Source: VGTK01 sp046327915
GTDB taxonomy: Bacteria; Desulfobacterota; Binatia; UBA12015
Assembly (NCBI GenBank): GCA_046327915.1
Contig: JAXLXO010000013.1
Location: 95,317-159,316, forward strand
Reading direction: 5' to 3'
DNA: 64,000 nt
Below are positions 15,990 through 23,621 of the stretch, in pieces. A program made the position numbers and the translations under genes. The notes beneath the pieces were generated by a model. It saw only the letters and a list, made by a program, of their open reading frames with translations, ran no database searches and was not told the DNA's origin. Positions within the stretch are counted from its first letter, which is position 1. Every line of letters starts with the position of its first letter.

Positions 15990-17348
15990 TCAGGCGAGCC
16001 GCTTGCTCACGTCCTCGCCCGCGGCGAGACGTGCGGCGTAGTCGTCGAGCCAGCGATGGAACTTCTCGCTCTCGGCGCGGTCGGCATCGAGGCGCGGATA
16101 CGCCGGGATCGTGTACTCGGGATCGAGCGGCGGGTGGTCGCTCGCGGGCTTCCGCGCCATGACGCGTTCCAGGATCGGCTCGAGGCGCGCGGCGCGCTCG
16201 CGCTCGCGGCGCGGCGCGCGGTCGGCGAACTCGGGCATGATCTCGCGCGCGAACAGCTCGAGCGTCTCCATCACGTGCTCGTGGCGGTTGCGTCCGGCGG
16301 CGCACGACAGGATCACCTGGTCGACGCCGCACTCCTCGTAGCGGCGCATGTACTCGCGCACCTGCGCGGGCGTGCCCATCGCACCGCGCAGGCCGCTGGT
16401 GCCGCCCTGCACGACCTTCGCGCCGAGGCGCTCGGGGCTGCCGGTCGCGAGCGCCACGGCCTCCGGGTCGTAGCCCATCTCGGCGCGCCGCGCGCGGTAG
16501 TCGGCCCAGAGGTTCTCCTGCGCGGGCTTGTGGCGCCCGAACACGTAGTAGTGGCCGAGCGAGTAGCCGATGAAGTTGACGCCCTCGGCGCCGCGCCGCA
16601 CCGCCTCCTCCTCGTCGGGGTGGCAGAAGTACGACGTCACGGCCGCGAGATTGGCATTGACGGCGTCGCCGATCGGCACGCCCTCGTCGGCGAGCGTCCC
16701 GTAGTAGTCGTCGACCCAGTGGCGCGCCTCCTCGGGATCGAAGAAGGCGAAGGCGAGGGCGCCGATGCCCTTCTGCGCCGCGAGGTGGATCGTGTCGCGG
16801 CGGCTGCACGCAACCCACACCGGCGGGTGCGGCCGCTGCTCGGGCTTCGGCACGACGTTGCGCGGCGGCATGCGCACGTGCTCGCCGGCGTGTCCGGTGA
16901 ACGGGGCCTCGGTGAGGCAGCGCAGCGCGACGCGGAGACCTTCCTCCCACATCGCGCGCTTCTTCGCCGGGTCGACGCCGAACGCGTCGAGCTCCGTCGC
17001 CGCCGAGCCTTCACCGGTGCCGAACTCGACCCGCCCGCCGGAGAGCACGTCGAGCGTGGCGATGCGCTCCGCGACGCGTGCCGGGTGGTTGATCGCGGGC
17101 AGCGTCTGCACGATGCCGTGTCCGAGACGGATCCTCTTCGTGCGCTGCGACGCCGCGGCGAGGAAGATCTCCGGTGCGCTCGAGTGCGAGTACTCCTCGA
17201 GGAAGTGGTGCTCGACCAGCCAGACGCAGTCGAAGCCGAGCCGGTCGGCGAGCTCGATCTCCTCGAGCGCCTCGGCGAACACGCGCCGGTCGTCCCCGTC
17301 GTCCCACGGACGCGGAACCTGATGCTCGTGGAAGATCCCGAATTTCAC
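15990..17348 (-). CDS. LLM-class flavin-dependent oxidoreductase (luciferase-like monooxygenase)
   Basis: From GTG 17348 this is 452 residues. KFGIFHEHQVPRPWDDGDDR opens the barrel. DRLGFDCVWLVEHHFLEEYS has the conserved WxxEHHF, GTGEGSAATELDAFGVD the substrate/flavin loop, and RPHPPVWVACSRRDTIHLAA the P-WVA strand. The protein is longer than most members, with a charged C-terminal extension rich in RERERAARLEP. It is the first gene of the operon and would use FMN or F420 to oxidise an organic substrate. A TetR gene is divergent across a 68-base gap. Confidence 0.88.
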   Translation of the reverse strand: MKFGIFHEHQVPRPWDDGDDRRVFAEALEEIELADRLGFDCVWLVEHHFLEEYSHSSAPEIFLAAASQRTKRIRLGHGIVQTLPAINHPARVAERIATLDVLSGGRVEFGTGEGSAATELDAFGVDPAKKRAMWEEGLRVALRCLTEAPFTGHAGEHVRMPPRNVVPKPEQRPHPPVWVACSRRDTIHLAAQKGIGALAFAFFDPEEARHWVDDYYGTLADEGVPIGDAVNANLAAVTSYFCHPDEEEAVRRGAEGVNFIGYSLGHYYVFGRHKPAQENLWADYRARRAEMGYDPEAVALATGSPERLGAKVVQGGTSGLRGAMGTPAQVREYMRRYEECGVDQVILSCAAGRNRHEHVMETLELFAREIMPEFADRAPRRERERAARLEPILERVMARKPASDHPPLDPEYTIPAYPRLDADRAESEKFHRWLDDYAARLAAGEDVSKRLA

Positions 17349-17396
17349 GGCGCCTCGCTTGGCGGGGAATGGATGGCTGGCGTCCCCCGGTGGCGC

Positions 17397-17419
17397 CATG
17401 TAACCCGTGCGTATACATG
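17397..17419. promoter_or_regulatory. Candidate TetR operator between LLM operon and TetR gene
   Basis: CATGTA (17397-17402) and TACATG (17414-17419) are perfect inverted arms 11 bases apart. They lie in the 68-base gap between the divergent LLM operon and the TetR gene, which is the usual place for a shared TetR operator. The right arm includes the possible ATG of the regulator. If translation starts at GTG 17444 instead, the site falls fully in the promoter. Confidence 0.5.
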
Positions 17420-18049
17420 AGGGCAACACCTTCCCGCGGAGCCGTGAGATCCCGCGCCGCGACGAAGCCGCGGCAGCCGAAGCGCCTGCCGCGGGACGCG
17501 CGGCGGGAGACCATCCTGCGCGCCGCGGCCGACGTCATCGGCCGGCGCGGCTACGCGGCGGCCTCGATGGACGAGGTCGCGGCCGCGGCCGGGGTGACCA
17601 AGCTCATCCTCTACCGCCACTTCGCCTCGAAGGCGGAGCTGCACCGCGCGACCCTGAAACGGATCGCCGGGCAGGTCTGCGACGGCTTCGCCGCCGGGCT
17701 CGAGGAGGGCGGCTTCGGGGTGGGCACGCGCTCTCTGTTGAGCCTCGCGCGCGCGGAGCCGGTCGCGTTCCGGCTCTTCTGGCGTCAGGCGGATCATCCG
17801 CCGGAGTTCGCGCGGGACGCCGCTACGCTCCGGCGCCGGGCGATCGCCGCGGCCCGTCTGCGGCTCGGCGAGCGCGTGCCGAAGGCGTCGCGCGAGTGGG
17901 CCGCGCACGCGCTCGTCGGATACCTGGTCGAGGCGGTGCTCAACTGGCTCGCGTTCGGCGACCCGGCGCGCGACGAGCAGTTCGTCCGCGCGACCGACAA
18001 GGCGCTGCGCGCGGGCGTGCGCGCCTGGACCGAGATGTCCGGCGGCTGA
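17417..18049 (+). CDS. TetR-family transcriptional regulator
   Basis: This is 210 residues from ATG 17417. An in-frame GTG at 17444 would trim nine residues and may be the real start. RRETILRAAADVIGRRGYAA, then SMDEVAAAAGVTKLILYRHF, is the standard TetR helix-turn-helix. The remaining 140 residues form the ligand-binding helical domain. Divergent orientation and the inverted repeat in the gap make it the likely repressor of the LLM-BKACE-ligase-PPOX operon, perhaps relieved by a substrate or acyl-CoA. The first 25 residues are Arg/Pro-rich and possibly untranslated. Confidence 0.85.
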   Translation: MRATPSRGAVRSRAATKPRQPKRLPRDARRETILRAAADVIGRRGYAAASMDEVAAAAGVTKLILYRHFASKAELHRATLKRIAGQVCDGFAAGLEEGGFGVGTRSLLSLARAEPVAFRLFWRQADHPPEFARDAATLRRRAIAAARLRLGERVPKASREWAAHALVGYLVEAVLNWLAFGDPARDEQFVRATDKALRAGVRAWTEMSGG

Positions 18050-18117
18050 CGGCGCACGCCCGCACCGCTGGCGACGGCGCCGCCGAGGGCGCAGGCTCGG
18101 AGCAGGAGGGACTACCC

Positions 18118-18903
18118 GTGATCCTGCTCGTGATCGTGCTCGGCATCGCCGTCGTCCTGATCTCCGGATTCCGCATCGCGCAGGAGTACGAGCGCGGCGT
18201 CGTCTTCCGGCTCGGCCGCTTCCTCGGGCTGCGCGGACCGGGGCTCTACTGGATCATCCCGCTCGGCATCGACCGCTCGTGGACGATCGACACGCGCACG
18301 CGGACCGTGTCCGCGGAGCAGCAGGAGACGATCACGCGCGACAGCGTGACCGTCAAGCTCAACGCGGTGCTGTGGTACCGCGTCGTCGACCCGGCGAAGT
18401 CGGTGATCGAGGTCGCGGACGCGCCGGCGGCGGTCTACCAGCTCGCGCTGACGAGCCTCCGCAACTCGATCGGCCAGCACGACCTCGACGAGGTGCTGCA
18501 GGAGCGCGACAAGATCAACGAGGTGCTGCGCCAGAGCATCGCCGGCTCGACGGGAGCCTGGGGCGTCGAGATCGAGCGCTACGAGATGAAGGACGTCGAG
18601 CTGCCCGAGGCGATGCAGGAGGTGATGGCGATGCAGGCGCAGGCGATCCGCGAGAAGCGCGCGCGCATCATCAAGGCCGAGGCCGAGCTCGAGGCGTCGC
18701 GCAAGCTCGCCGAGGCGGCCGCGCAGATGGCGAACAACCCCGTTGCGGTGGAGCTGCGGCGCATGCAGATGGTCACCGAGGTGGGCGCGGAGAACAACAG
18801 CACGACGGTGATGATGATCCCGTCCGACTTCGTGACGATGGCGAAGGGCTTCACCGAGTACCTCCGCGAGCACGCACCGCGGGCCGCCGCGAGCGTGTCG
18901 TGA
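18118..18903 (+). CDS. Slipin/stomatin-like SPFH-domain membrane protein
   Basis: This is 261 residues from GTG 18118, with AGGAGGG 7 bases upstream. An N-terminal transmembrane helix (ILLVIVLGIAVVLISGF) is followed by the SPFH core: EYERGVVFRLGRFLGLRGPG, then RDSVTVKLNAVLWYRVVDPA, and a late coiled-coil helix (AEAELEASRKLAEAAAQMAN). Slipins form oligomers on the membrane and often pair with an NfeD-type partner, which is absent here. Role: membrane-microdomain scaffold, inferred from family. It follows the TetR gene by 68 bases and may be an independent unit. Confidence 0.9.
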   Translation: MILLVIVLGIAVVLISGFRIAQEYERGVVFRLGRFLGLRGPGLYWIIPLGIDRSWTIDTRTRTVSAEQQETITRDSVTVKLNAVLWYRVVDPAKSVIEVADAPAAVYQLALTSLRNSIGQHDLDEVLQERDKINEVLRQSIAGSTGAWGVEIERYEMKDVELPEAMQEVMAMQAQAIREKRARIIKAEAELEASRKLAEAAAQMANNPVAVELRRMQMVTEVGAENNSTTVMMIPSDFVTMAKGFTEYLREHAPRAAASVS

Positions 18904-18928
18904 TGCATCGGCGAACGGTGGTGTCCGC

Positions 18929-19354
18929 ATGCTGACGCTGGCATCGGTGCTCGTCGCCGCGAGCGGTGCGATCGTCGCGACGTTCGGTGCGTTGCACGCG
19001 CTGTTCACGTTCCGCGGACGCCGGCTGCTTCCGCGCGACGACGCGCTGCGGACGCGAATGCAGGAAGTCTCGCCCGTCATCACGCGCGAGACGACGATGT
19101 GGAAGGCGTGGCTCGGCTTCAACGCGAGCCACGGCCTCGGGCTCGTGCTCTTCGGCGTCCTCTACGCCTGGCTCGCGCTGGCGCACGGCGCGCTGCTGTT
19201 CGGCTCGGCGTTCCTGCTGACGCTCGGCTTCGCCGCGCTGTGCGCCTGGGTCGTGCTGGCGAAGCTCTACTTCTTCTCGGTGCCGCTGCGCGGCGTCGTA
19301 GTGGCGACGGTGCTGTACGTGGTCGGTGTGCTCGCATCGAGGTACGCCGGATGA
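18929..19354 (+). CDS. Four-helix membrane protein (LIC_13387-like)
   Basis: This 141-residue protein has four predicted transmembrane helices. FTFRGRRLLPRDDALRTRMQ lies between helices 1 and 2, and TTMWKAWLGFNASHGLGLVL is a conserved FNASH motif. The order resembles a small family of uncharacterised bacterial membrane proteins (LIC_13387-like). No transport or catalytic residue is evident. The last four bases overlap the start of the next VOC gene (ATGA), indicating translational coupling. Confidence 0.65.
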   Translation: MLTLASVLVAASGAIVATFGALHALFTFRGRRLLPRDDALRTRMQEVSPVITRETTMWKAWLGFNASHGLGLVLFGVLYAWLALAHGALLFGSAFLLTLGFAALCAWVVLAKLYFFSVPLRGVVVATVLYVVGVLASRYAG

Positions 19355-19719
19355 TCCGTCCGCGCCACGTCATCGCGGTGCCCGACCTCGCGCGCTCGGC
19401 GCGCTTCTACGGCGACGTGCTCGGCTTCGAGGTGCGCGAGGTCGGCGATCCAGGCTGGCGCTTCTTCGTGCGCGACGGCTGCACGATCATGGCGGGCGAG
19501 TGTCCCGACGCGCTGCCGCCGGCGGACCTCGGCGACCACTCGTACTTCGCCTACCTCGAGGTCGAGGGCATCGACCGCTGGTACGACGAGCTCGTCGGGA
19601 AGAGCGTCGAGCTGATCAAGCCGCTGCGCGATGAGCCGTGGGGCATGCGCGAGTTCGGCATCCGCACCGTCGACGGACACCGGATCATGTTCGGCGCCGC
19701 CGTCGACGGAGCGGTCTGA
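19351..19719 (+). CDS. VOC-superfamily protein
   Basis: This 122-residue single VOC protein shows RHVIAVPDLARSARFYGDVL at the start, FAYLEVEGIDRWYDELVGKS in the middle and GMREFGIRTVDGHRIMFGAA at the end. The metal-ligand positions are partly kept (H in RHVIAV, E in REFGIR). Substrate is unknown. It is coupled to the upstream membrane protein by an ATGA overlap and converges on the metallopeptidase operon. Confidence 0.85.
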   Translation: MIRPRHVIAVPDLARSARFYGDVLGFEVREVGDPGWRFFVRDGCTIMAGECPDALPPADLGDHSYFAYLEVEGIDRWYDELVGKSVELIKPLRDEPWGMREFGIRTVDGHRIMFGAAVDGAV

Positions 19720-19724
19720 GGAAG

Positions 19725-19757
19725 CCGGAGGACCCGGGGCAGACCCGGACCCTCCGG
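19725..19757. terminator. Bidirectional hairpin between convergent genes
   Basis: CCGGAGG (19725-19731) pairs with CCTCCGG (19751-19757). Inner CCGG segments (19734-19737 and 19745-19748) extend the stem around a 7-base loop. It lies exactly between the stop of the plus-strand VOC gene and the stop of the minus-strand metallopeptidase. There is no T-tract. A two-way terminator is the simplest reading. Confidence 0.5.
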
Positions 19758-19764
19758 CCGATCG

Positions 19765-21588
19765 TCAGGGAAGCAGCGTCGTCCCCGCGCAGAAGAGGTT
19801 CGGCTTCTGCGCCGCGACGAGGCTCGTCACGGCGTCGGCCGCACCACTCTGGGCCGTCGCATCGAGGCACGCCGGGCAGGTGCCGCCGACGAGCAGCTTG
19901 ACGCTGGCCGCGTCGAACGCGGTGCGGCACGACGTCGGCTTGCCCGCACCGGCCTTGCACGCGTTCAGGTCGAAGCTCTTGCCCTTCGCCAGCGCGCCGG
20001 CCTGCTTCGCGTCGCACTTCGCGAGACACGCGGCGAGCTTCTTCAGCGCGTTCGCGACGCCGCTCTCGCACCTGGCGGTGTCGGCGTCGGGCGGCACGAA
20101 GCCGGTGTCGTCGCCACCGAGCGGGACCGCTCCTGCGCAGTAGATCGTGCCGTTGTACGCCTCGACGAACTGCATCGCCTGGTCCGCGACGGCCGACTGT
20201 GCCGTCGCATCGAGGCAGGCGGGGCAGGTGCCCTTGCCGAGCAGCTTCGCGCTCGCGGCGTCGAAGCCGGCGCGGCACGAGGTCGGCTTGCCGGTGCCGT
20301 CCTCGCAAGCGTCGTCGTCGAAAGGCGTGCTCTTCAGCGCGGAGTCCGCCTGCTTGACCTGGCACTTCGTCGCGCACGCCGAGAGCTTGCTCAGCTGCTT
20401 CGCGACGCCGAGCTCGCAGCTCGCGGTGTCCTTGTCGGGAGGCACGAAGCCGGTGCTGCCGCCCGGCGGTGTGGGAGTCGGAACCGCGGTCGGCGTGGGC
20501 GTCGGGCTCGCGGGATCGAACGACTCGGCGAAGTACTCGTGGCTGTCGGCGTTCGCGATCGCCTGCGACGGGTTGCTGATCGCCAGCGCCTTCGCGTCGG
20601 TCTCTCCGTAGGCGTAATCCTCCGTGGCGGCGACCGGCGTGAAGTGCGACGTCTCGTGGATCAGCGTGCCGCCGCGAGAGTCGGTTCCGGTGACCGGCGC
20701 GTCCCAGAACGATCCGCAGAGGTGGACCGTGTAGGTCGAGTCGCTCGGGAAGACGAACGCGAAGTCTCCCGAGAAGCAGTCGGTGCCCGAGCAATCGAAC
20801 GCCATCGGGTTCGAGCCGAGACGGCTCAGGATGTTCGTGAAGTTCGTCGTCACCGTCGCGTAGCGCGTCGCGTTGAACGCGCCGAACCAGGTCGTGTAGT
20901 GGGTGTCGACGCTCGATGCCTGCAGGTAGTCGTTCGCGGCCGTCGCGTAGCTGGTCGCGGCGTCGCGCGCGGCGCTCACCTCGGTGATCTGCGACGCGGA
21001 GCAGGACACGTAGCTGCTGCTTCCCGACTCGATCTTCGCGTTCGACCGGACCGTCGCCGGACGCGAGCGGCCCTCGACGGCGATCTCGATCGGGTTCGAG
21101 GTCAGCGCCGCGTCGGCGGCTCCACCGACGAACAGGTCGGGCGACGCGACGTCATAGAGCACCGCATAGGTTCCGGTCGCGGAGAAGTCGTACGCGTCCG
21201 TCAGGTCGACGTCCCAGGTCACGGAGTCGCCTGCGCCGAGAAAGACGTAGTCGGTCTCGGTCGGCGTCGCGCGCTTCGTGATCCGGCCCGTGTAGGCGAC
21301 GCGCACGCCGTCGCGCTCGACCACGAAGATCGGTGCGAGGATGCCGTCCTCGGGCGTCAGCCAGCGCAGCAGGCCTGCGGGCGCGGTGCCGCCGTTCGCG
21401 AGCGTCAGCTGCACGACGACGCGGTCGCTGCCGGCGAACGACGCTTGCGCGGCGCTCAGCGTGGCGGTGACGGCGTCGCCCCGGGCACGGGCGGACGGGA
21501 CTGCGGCGAAGAGGGCGCCGCACACGGCGGCGACGACCAGGACGCGCCGGAATGCGGCGTGCTGCGTCTGGTGGGAGGTGAGGCTCAT
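19765..21588 (-). CDS. Secreted M35-type (peptidyl-Lys-like) metallopeptidase A with two C-terminal 8-Cys repeats
   Basis: This is 607 residues; ATG 21588 is preceded by GAGGAG. Signal peptide: about 1-36. Beta-sandwich domain: 38-175. Catalytic domain: about 190-355, with HETSH at 311-315 (zinc ligands H311 and H315, base E312), D324 in EDYAYG as likely third ligand, and ISNPSQAIANADSHEYFAES. That last segment is the hallmark of M35 peptidyl-Lys endopeptidases. A short TPTPTP linker leads to two tandem domains of about 110 residues, each with eight Cys (C-E, C--KC, C, C, CPAC, C). It would act outside the cell. It is the last gene of a three-gene operon and a paralogue of the next one upstream. 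Confidence 0.85.
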   Translation of the reverse strand: MSLTSHQTQHAAFRRVLVVAAVCGALFAAVPSARARGDAVTATLSAAQASFAGSDRVVVQLTLANGGTAPAGLLRWLTPEDGILAPIFVVERDGVRVAYTGRITKRATPTETDYVFLGAGDSVTWDVDLTDAYDFSATGTYAVLYDVASPDLFVGGAADAALTSNPIEIAVEGRSRPATVRSNAKIESGSSSYVSCSASQITEVSAARDAATSYATAANDYLQASSVDTHYTTWFGAFNATRYATVTTNFTNILSRLGSNPMAFDCSGTDCFSGDFAFVFPSDSTYTVHLCGSFWDAPVTGTDSRGGTLIHETSHFTPVAATEDYAYGETDAKALAISNPSQAIANADSHEYFAESFDPASPTPTPTAVPTPTPPGGSTGFVPPDKDTASCELGVAKQLSKLSACATKCQVKQADSALKSTPFDDDACEDGTGKPTSCRAGFDAASAKLLGKGTCPACLDATAQSAVADQAMQFVEAYNGTIYCAGAVPLGGDDTGFVPPDADTARCESGVANALKKLAACLAKCDAKQAGALAKGKSFDLNACKAGAGKPTSCRTAFDAASVKLLVGGTCPACLDATAQSGAADAVTSLVAAQKPNLFCAGTTLLP

Positions 21589-21626
21589 CGGGGCTCCTCG
21601 GTGTGGGCCCGATGAAGCTGGGCAGT

Positions 21627-23621
21627 CTAGGGGAGTGGTGTCGTTCCCTCGCAGTAGAGGCTGCCGCGGAGTCCTGCAACGAAGCCGGTCACCGCGTCGG
21701 CCGCGGCGGACTGGGCGCTCGCGTCGAGACACGCGGGGCACGCGCCGCCGAGGAGCACGTTCGCGCTCGCCGCGTCGAAGGTGTTGCGGCAGGAGGTCGG
21801 CTTGGTGAACTTGCACGCGTCTGCGTCGAAGCTCGTGCCGCCGGCGAGTGCCACCGCCTGCTTGCGATCGCACTTCACGAGACACGACGCGTACCGCTTG
21901 AGAGCGCGCGCGATGGACCCCTCACACGACGCCACGCCCGCGTCGGGCGGCACGAAGCCGGTGTCGTCGCCGCCGAAGGGCACGCTGCCGGCGCAGTAGA
22001 GCGAGCCGTTGGTCTGCTCGACGAACGTCGTCACGCGGTCGGCGAGATCGCCTTGCGCCGCCGTGTCGAGACACACAGGGCAGCCCGTGATCGCGGCGCT
22101 CGACGCGTCGAAGGTGTCGCGGCACGAGGTCGGCGTTCCCGCCTCGCAGGCGTCGTCGTCGAACGGGATGCTCTGCAGCAGGGAGTTCGACTGCGCCACA
22201 TGGCACTTCCGCGTGCAGTCCGACAGCCGTCCGAGGCGCCGCGCGATCGCGCCCTCGCAGCTCGCGACGACGGTGTCGGACGGAACGAACCCGTTGCTGG
22301 TCGGAGCCGCGGTCGGCGCGGGGGACGGCGATGGTGTCGCGGTGACGAACGGAGTCGGCGACGGTGACGGCGTCGGAGTGCGCGACGGCGTCGGTGTCGG
22401 CGTGCGGGTCGGAGTGCGCGACGGCGTCGGTGTCGGCGTGCGGGTCGGAGTGGGCGACGGTGTCGGCGTTGGCGTGCGTGACGGAGTCGGTGTGGGAGTG
22501 CGAGTCGGAGTCGGGGACGGAGTGGGTGTCGGGGTGCGCGACGGCGTCGGCGTCGGTGTACGCGTCGGCGTGGGCGACGGTGTCGGCGTCGCGACCGGCA
22601 CCGACGACTCGCCGAAGTACTCGTGGTTGTCCGCGTTCGCGATCGCGTTCGCCGGGTTGTTGATCGCGAGGCTCTTCGCTCCGCTCTGCCCGTAGACGAA
22701 GTCGTCGGTGCTCGCGACGTCGACGAAGTGCGACGCCTCGTGGATCAGCGTGCCGGCCTTCGAGTCGGTGCCCTGCGCGGGCGCGCTCCAGAACGCGCCG
22801 CACAGCGTGATCGTGTGCGTCGCGTCGTCGGGGTAGACGAACGCGTACGTGCCGGCGTCGGTGCACGTGCAGTCGAAGATGATCGCGCCGTTCGCGAGCA
22901 GATTGAGAATCTTCGTGAAGTGCGTCCGGACCGTCGTGTAGCGGGTGGCGTCGTAGACGCCGAACCACGTGGTGTAGTGCGTGTCGACGATTCCGGCGGT
23001 GAGGTAGCCGAGCCCGTCGGTGGAGTAGGTGGCCGCGTCCGTGCGCGCGGTGGCCAGCTGCGTCTGCCGCGTGGTGGTGCAGCTGACGAACGACGTGCTC
23101 GCGGCGTCGACCTTGGGCAGCACCTGCGTCGCCGGACGCGGGTGCCCTTCGACGAAGATCTCGACGGTGTTCGAGACCAGGAACGCCGACGGGTCGCCGT
23201 TCGGCGCGAACAGATCGTCCGACGCGACGTCGTACGTGACGGCGTACGTTCCGGTGACGGAGAAGTCGTACGCGTCGGTGAGGTCGACGTCCCAGGTCAC
23301 GCTTTCGCCCGCGTCGAGAAAGACGTAGTCGGTGTCGGCCGGCGCCGCGCGCTTGACGCGAATTCCCGTGTACGGGACGAGCTCGCCGTCGCGCTCGACG
23401 GCGAAGATCTCGCTGGTGATGCCGTCCTCGGGCGTGAGCCAGCGCAGCAGGCCCGCGGGCGCCGTGCCGGTGTTGGTGAGCGTCAGCTGCACGACGACCG
23501 CGTCGGCAGCGCCGAACGACGTCTGCTCCGCGCCGATCGTCGCGATCACGCCGTCCTGTGCGCGGGCCGGCGTCGCGAGCAGCGCGGCGACGAGAAGGAC
23601 GGCGGCGGTGATCGACCTCAC
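21627..23621 (-). CDS. Secreted M35-type (peptidyl-Lys-like) metallopeptidase B with long Thr-Pro linker and two 8-Cys repeats
   Basis: From GTG 23621 this is 664 residues. Signal peptide: RSITAAVLLVAALLATPARA. The beta-sandwich (about 25-160) is very like that of paralogue A (AGLLRWLTPEDGI in both). The catalytic domain has HEASH near residue 300, DDFVYG and NADNHEYF. A linker of about 90 residues of Thr/Pro/Ser/Arg repeats follows, then two 8-Cys domains (CPVC and CPAC). The start overlaps the upstream gene's stop (GTGA), so translation is coupled. Paralogue A starts 38 bases downstream. The long linker may span an extracellular layer or let the catalytic and Cys-rich domains move independently. 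Confidence 0.85.
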   Translation of the reverse strand: MRSITAAVLLVAALLATPARAQDGVIATIGAEQTSFGAADAVVVQLTLTNTGTAPAGLLRWLTPEDGITSEIFAVERDGELVPYTGIRVKRAAPADTDYVFLDAGESVTWDVDLTDAYDFSVTGTYAVTYDVASDDLFAPNGDPSAFLVSNTVEIFVEGHPRPATQVLPKVDAASTSFVSCTTTRQTQLATARTDAATYSTDGLGYLTAGIVDTHYTTWFGVYDATRYTTVRTHFTKILNLLANGAIIFDCTCTDAGTYAFVYPDDATHTITLCGAFWSAPAQGTDSKAGTLIHEASHFVDVASTDDFVYGQSGAKSLAINNPANAIANADNHEYFGESSVPVATPTPSPTPTRTPTPTPSRTPTPTPSPTPTRTPTPTPSRTPTPTPSPTPTRTPTPTPSRTPTRTPTPTPSRTPTPSPSPTPFVTATPSPSPAPTAAPTSNGFVPSDTVVASCEGAIARRLGRLSDCTRKCHVAQSNSLLQSIPFDDDACEAGTPTSCRDTFDASSAAITGCPVCLDTAAQGDLADRVTTFVEQTNGSLYCAGSVPFGGDDTGFVPPDAGVASCEGSIARALKRYASCLVKCDRKQAVALAGGTSFDADACKFTKPTSCRNTFDAASANVLLGGACPACLDASAQSAAADAVTGFVAGLRGSLYCEGTTPLP
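22331..22592. repeat. Tandem repeat encoding the Thr-Pro linker of metallopeptidase B
   Basis: Repeats of GTCGGCGTGNG-like units on the plus strand encode, on the minus strand, three copies of a 20-residue (60-base) unit, TPTPTPSPTPTRTPTPTPSR, plus shorter partial units. Wobble bases differ between copies. That points to an older expansion with drift rather than very recent slippage. Confidence 0.8.

Noticed and set aside
22331..22592. CRISPR-like regular repeats
   Set aside because: Units are contiguous with no spacers and encode an in-frame Thr-Pro linker within a secreted peptidase gene.
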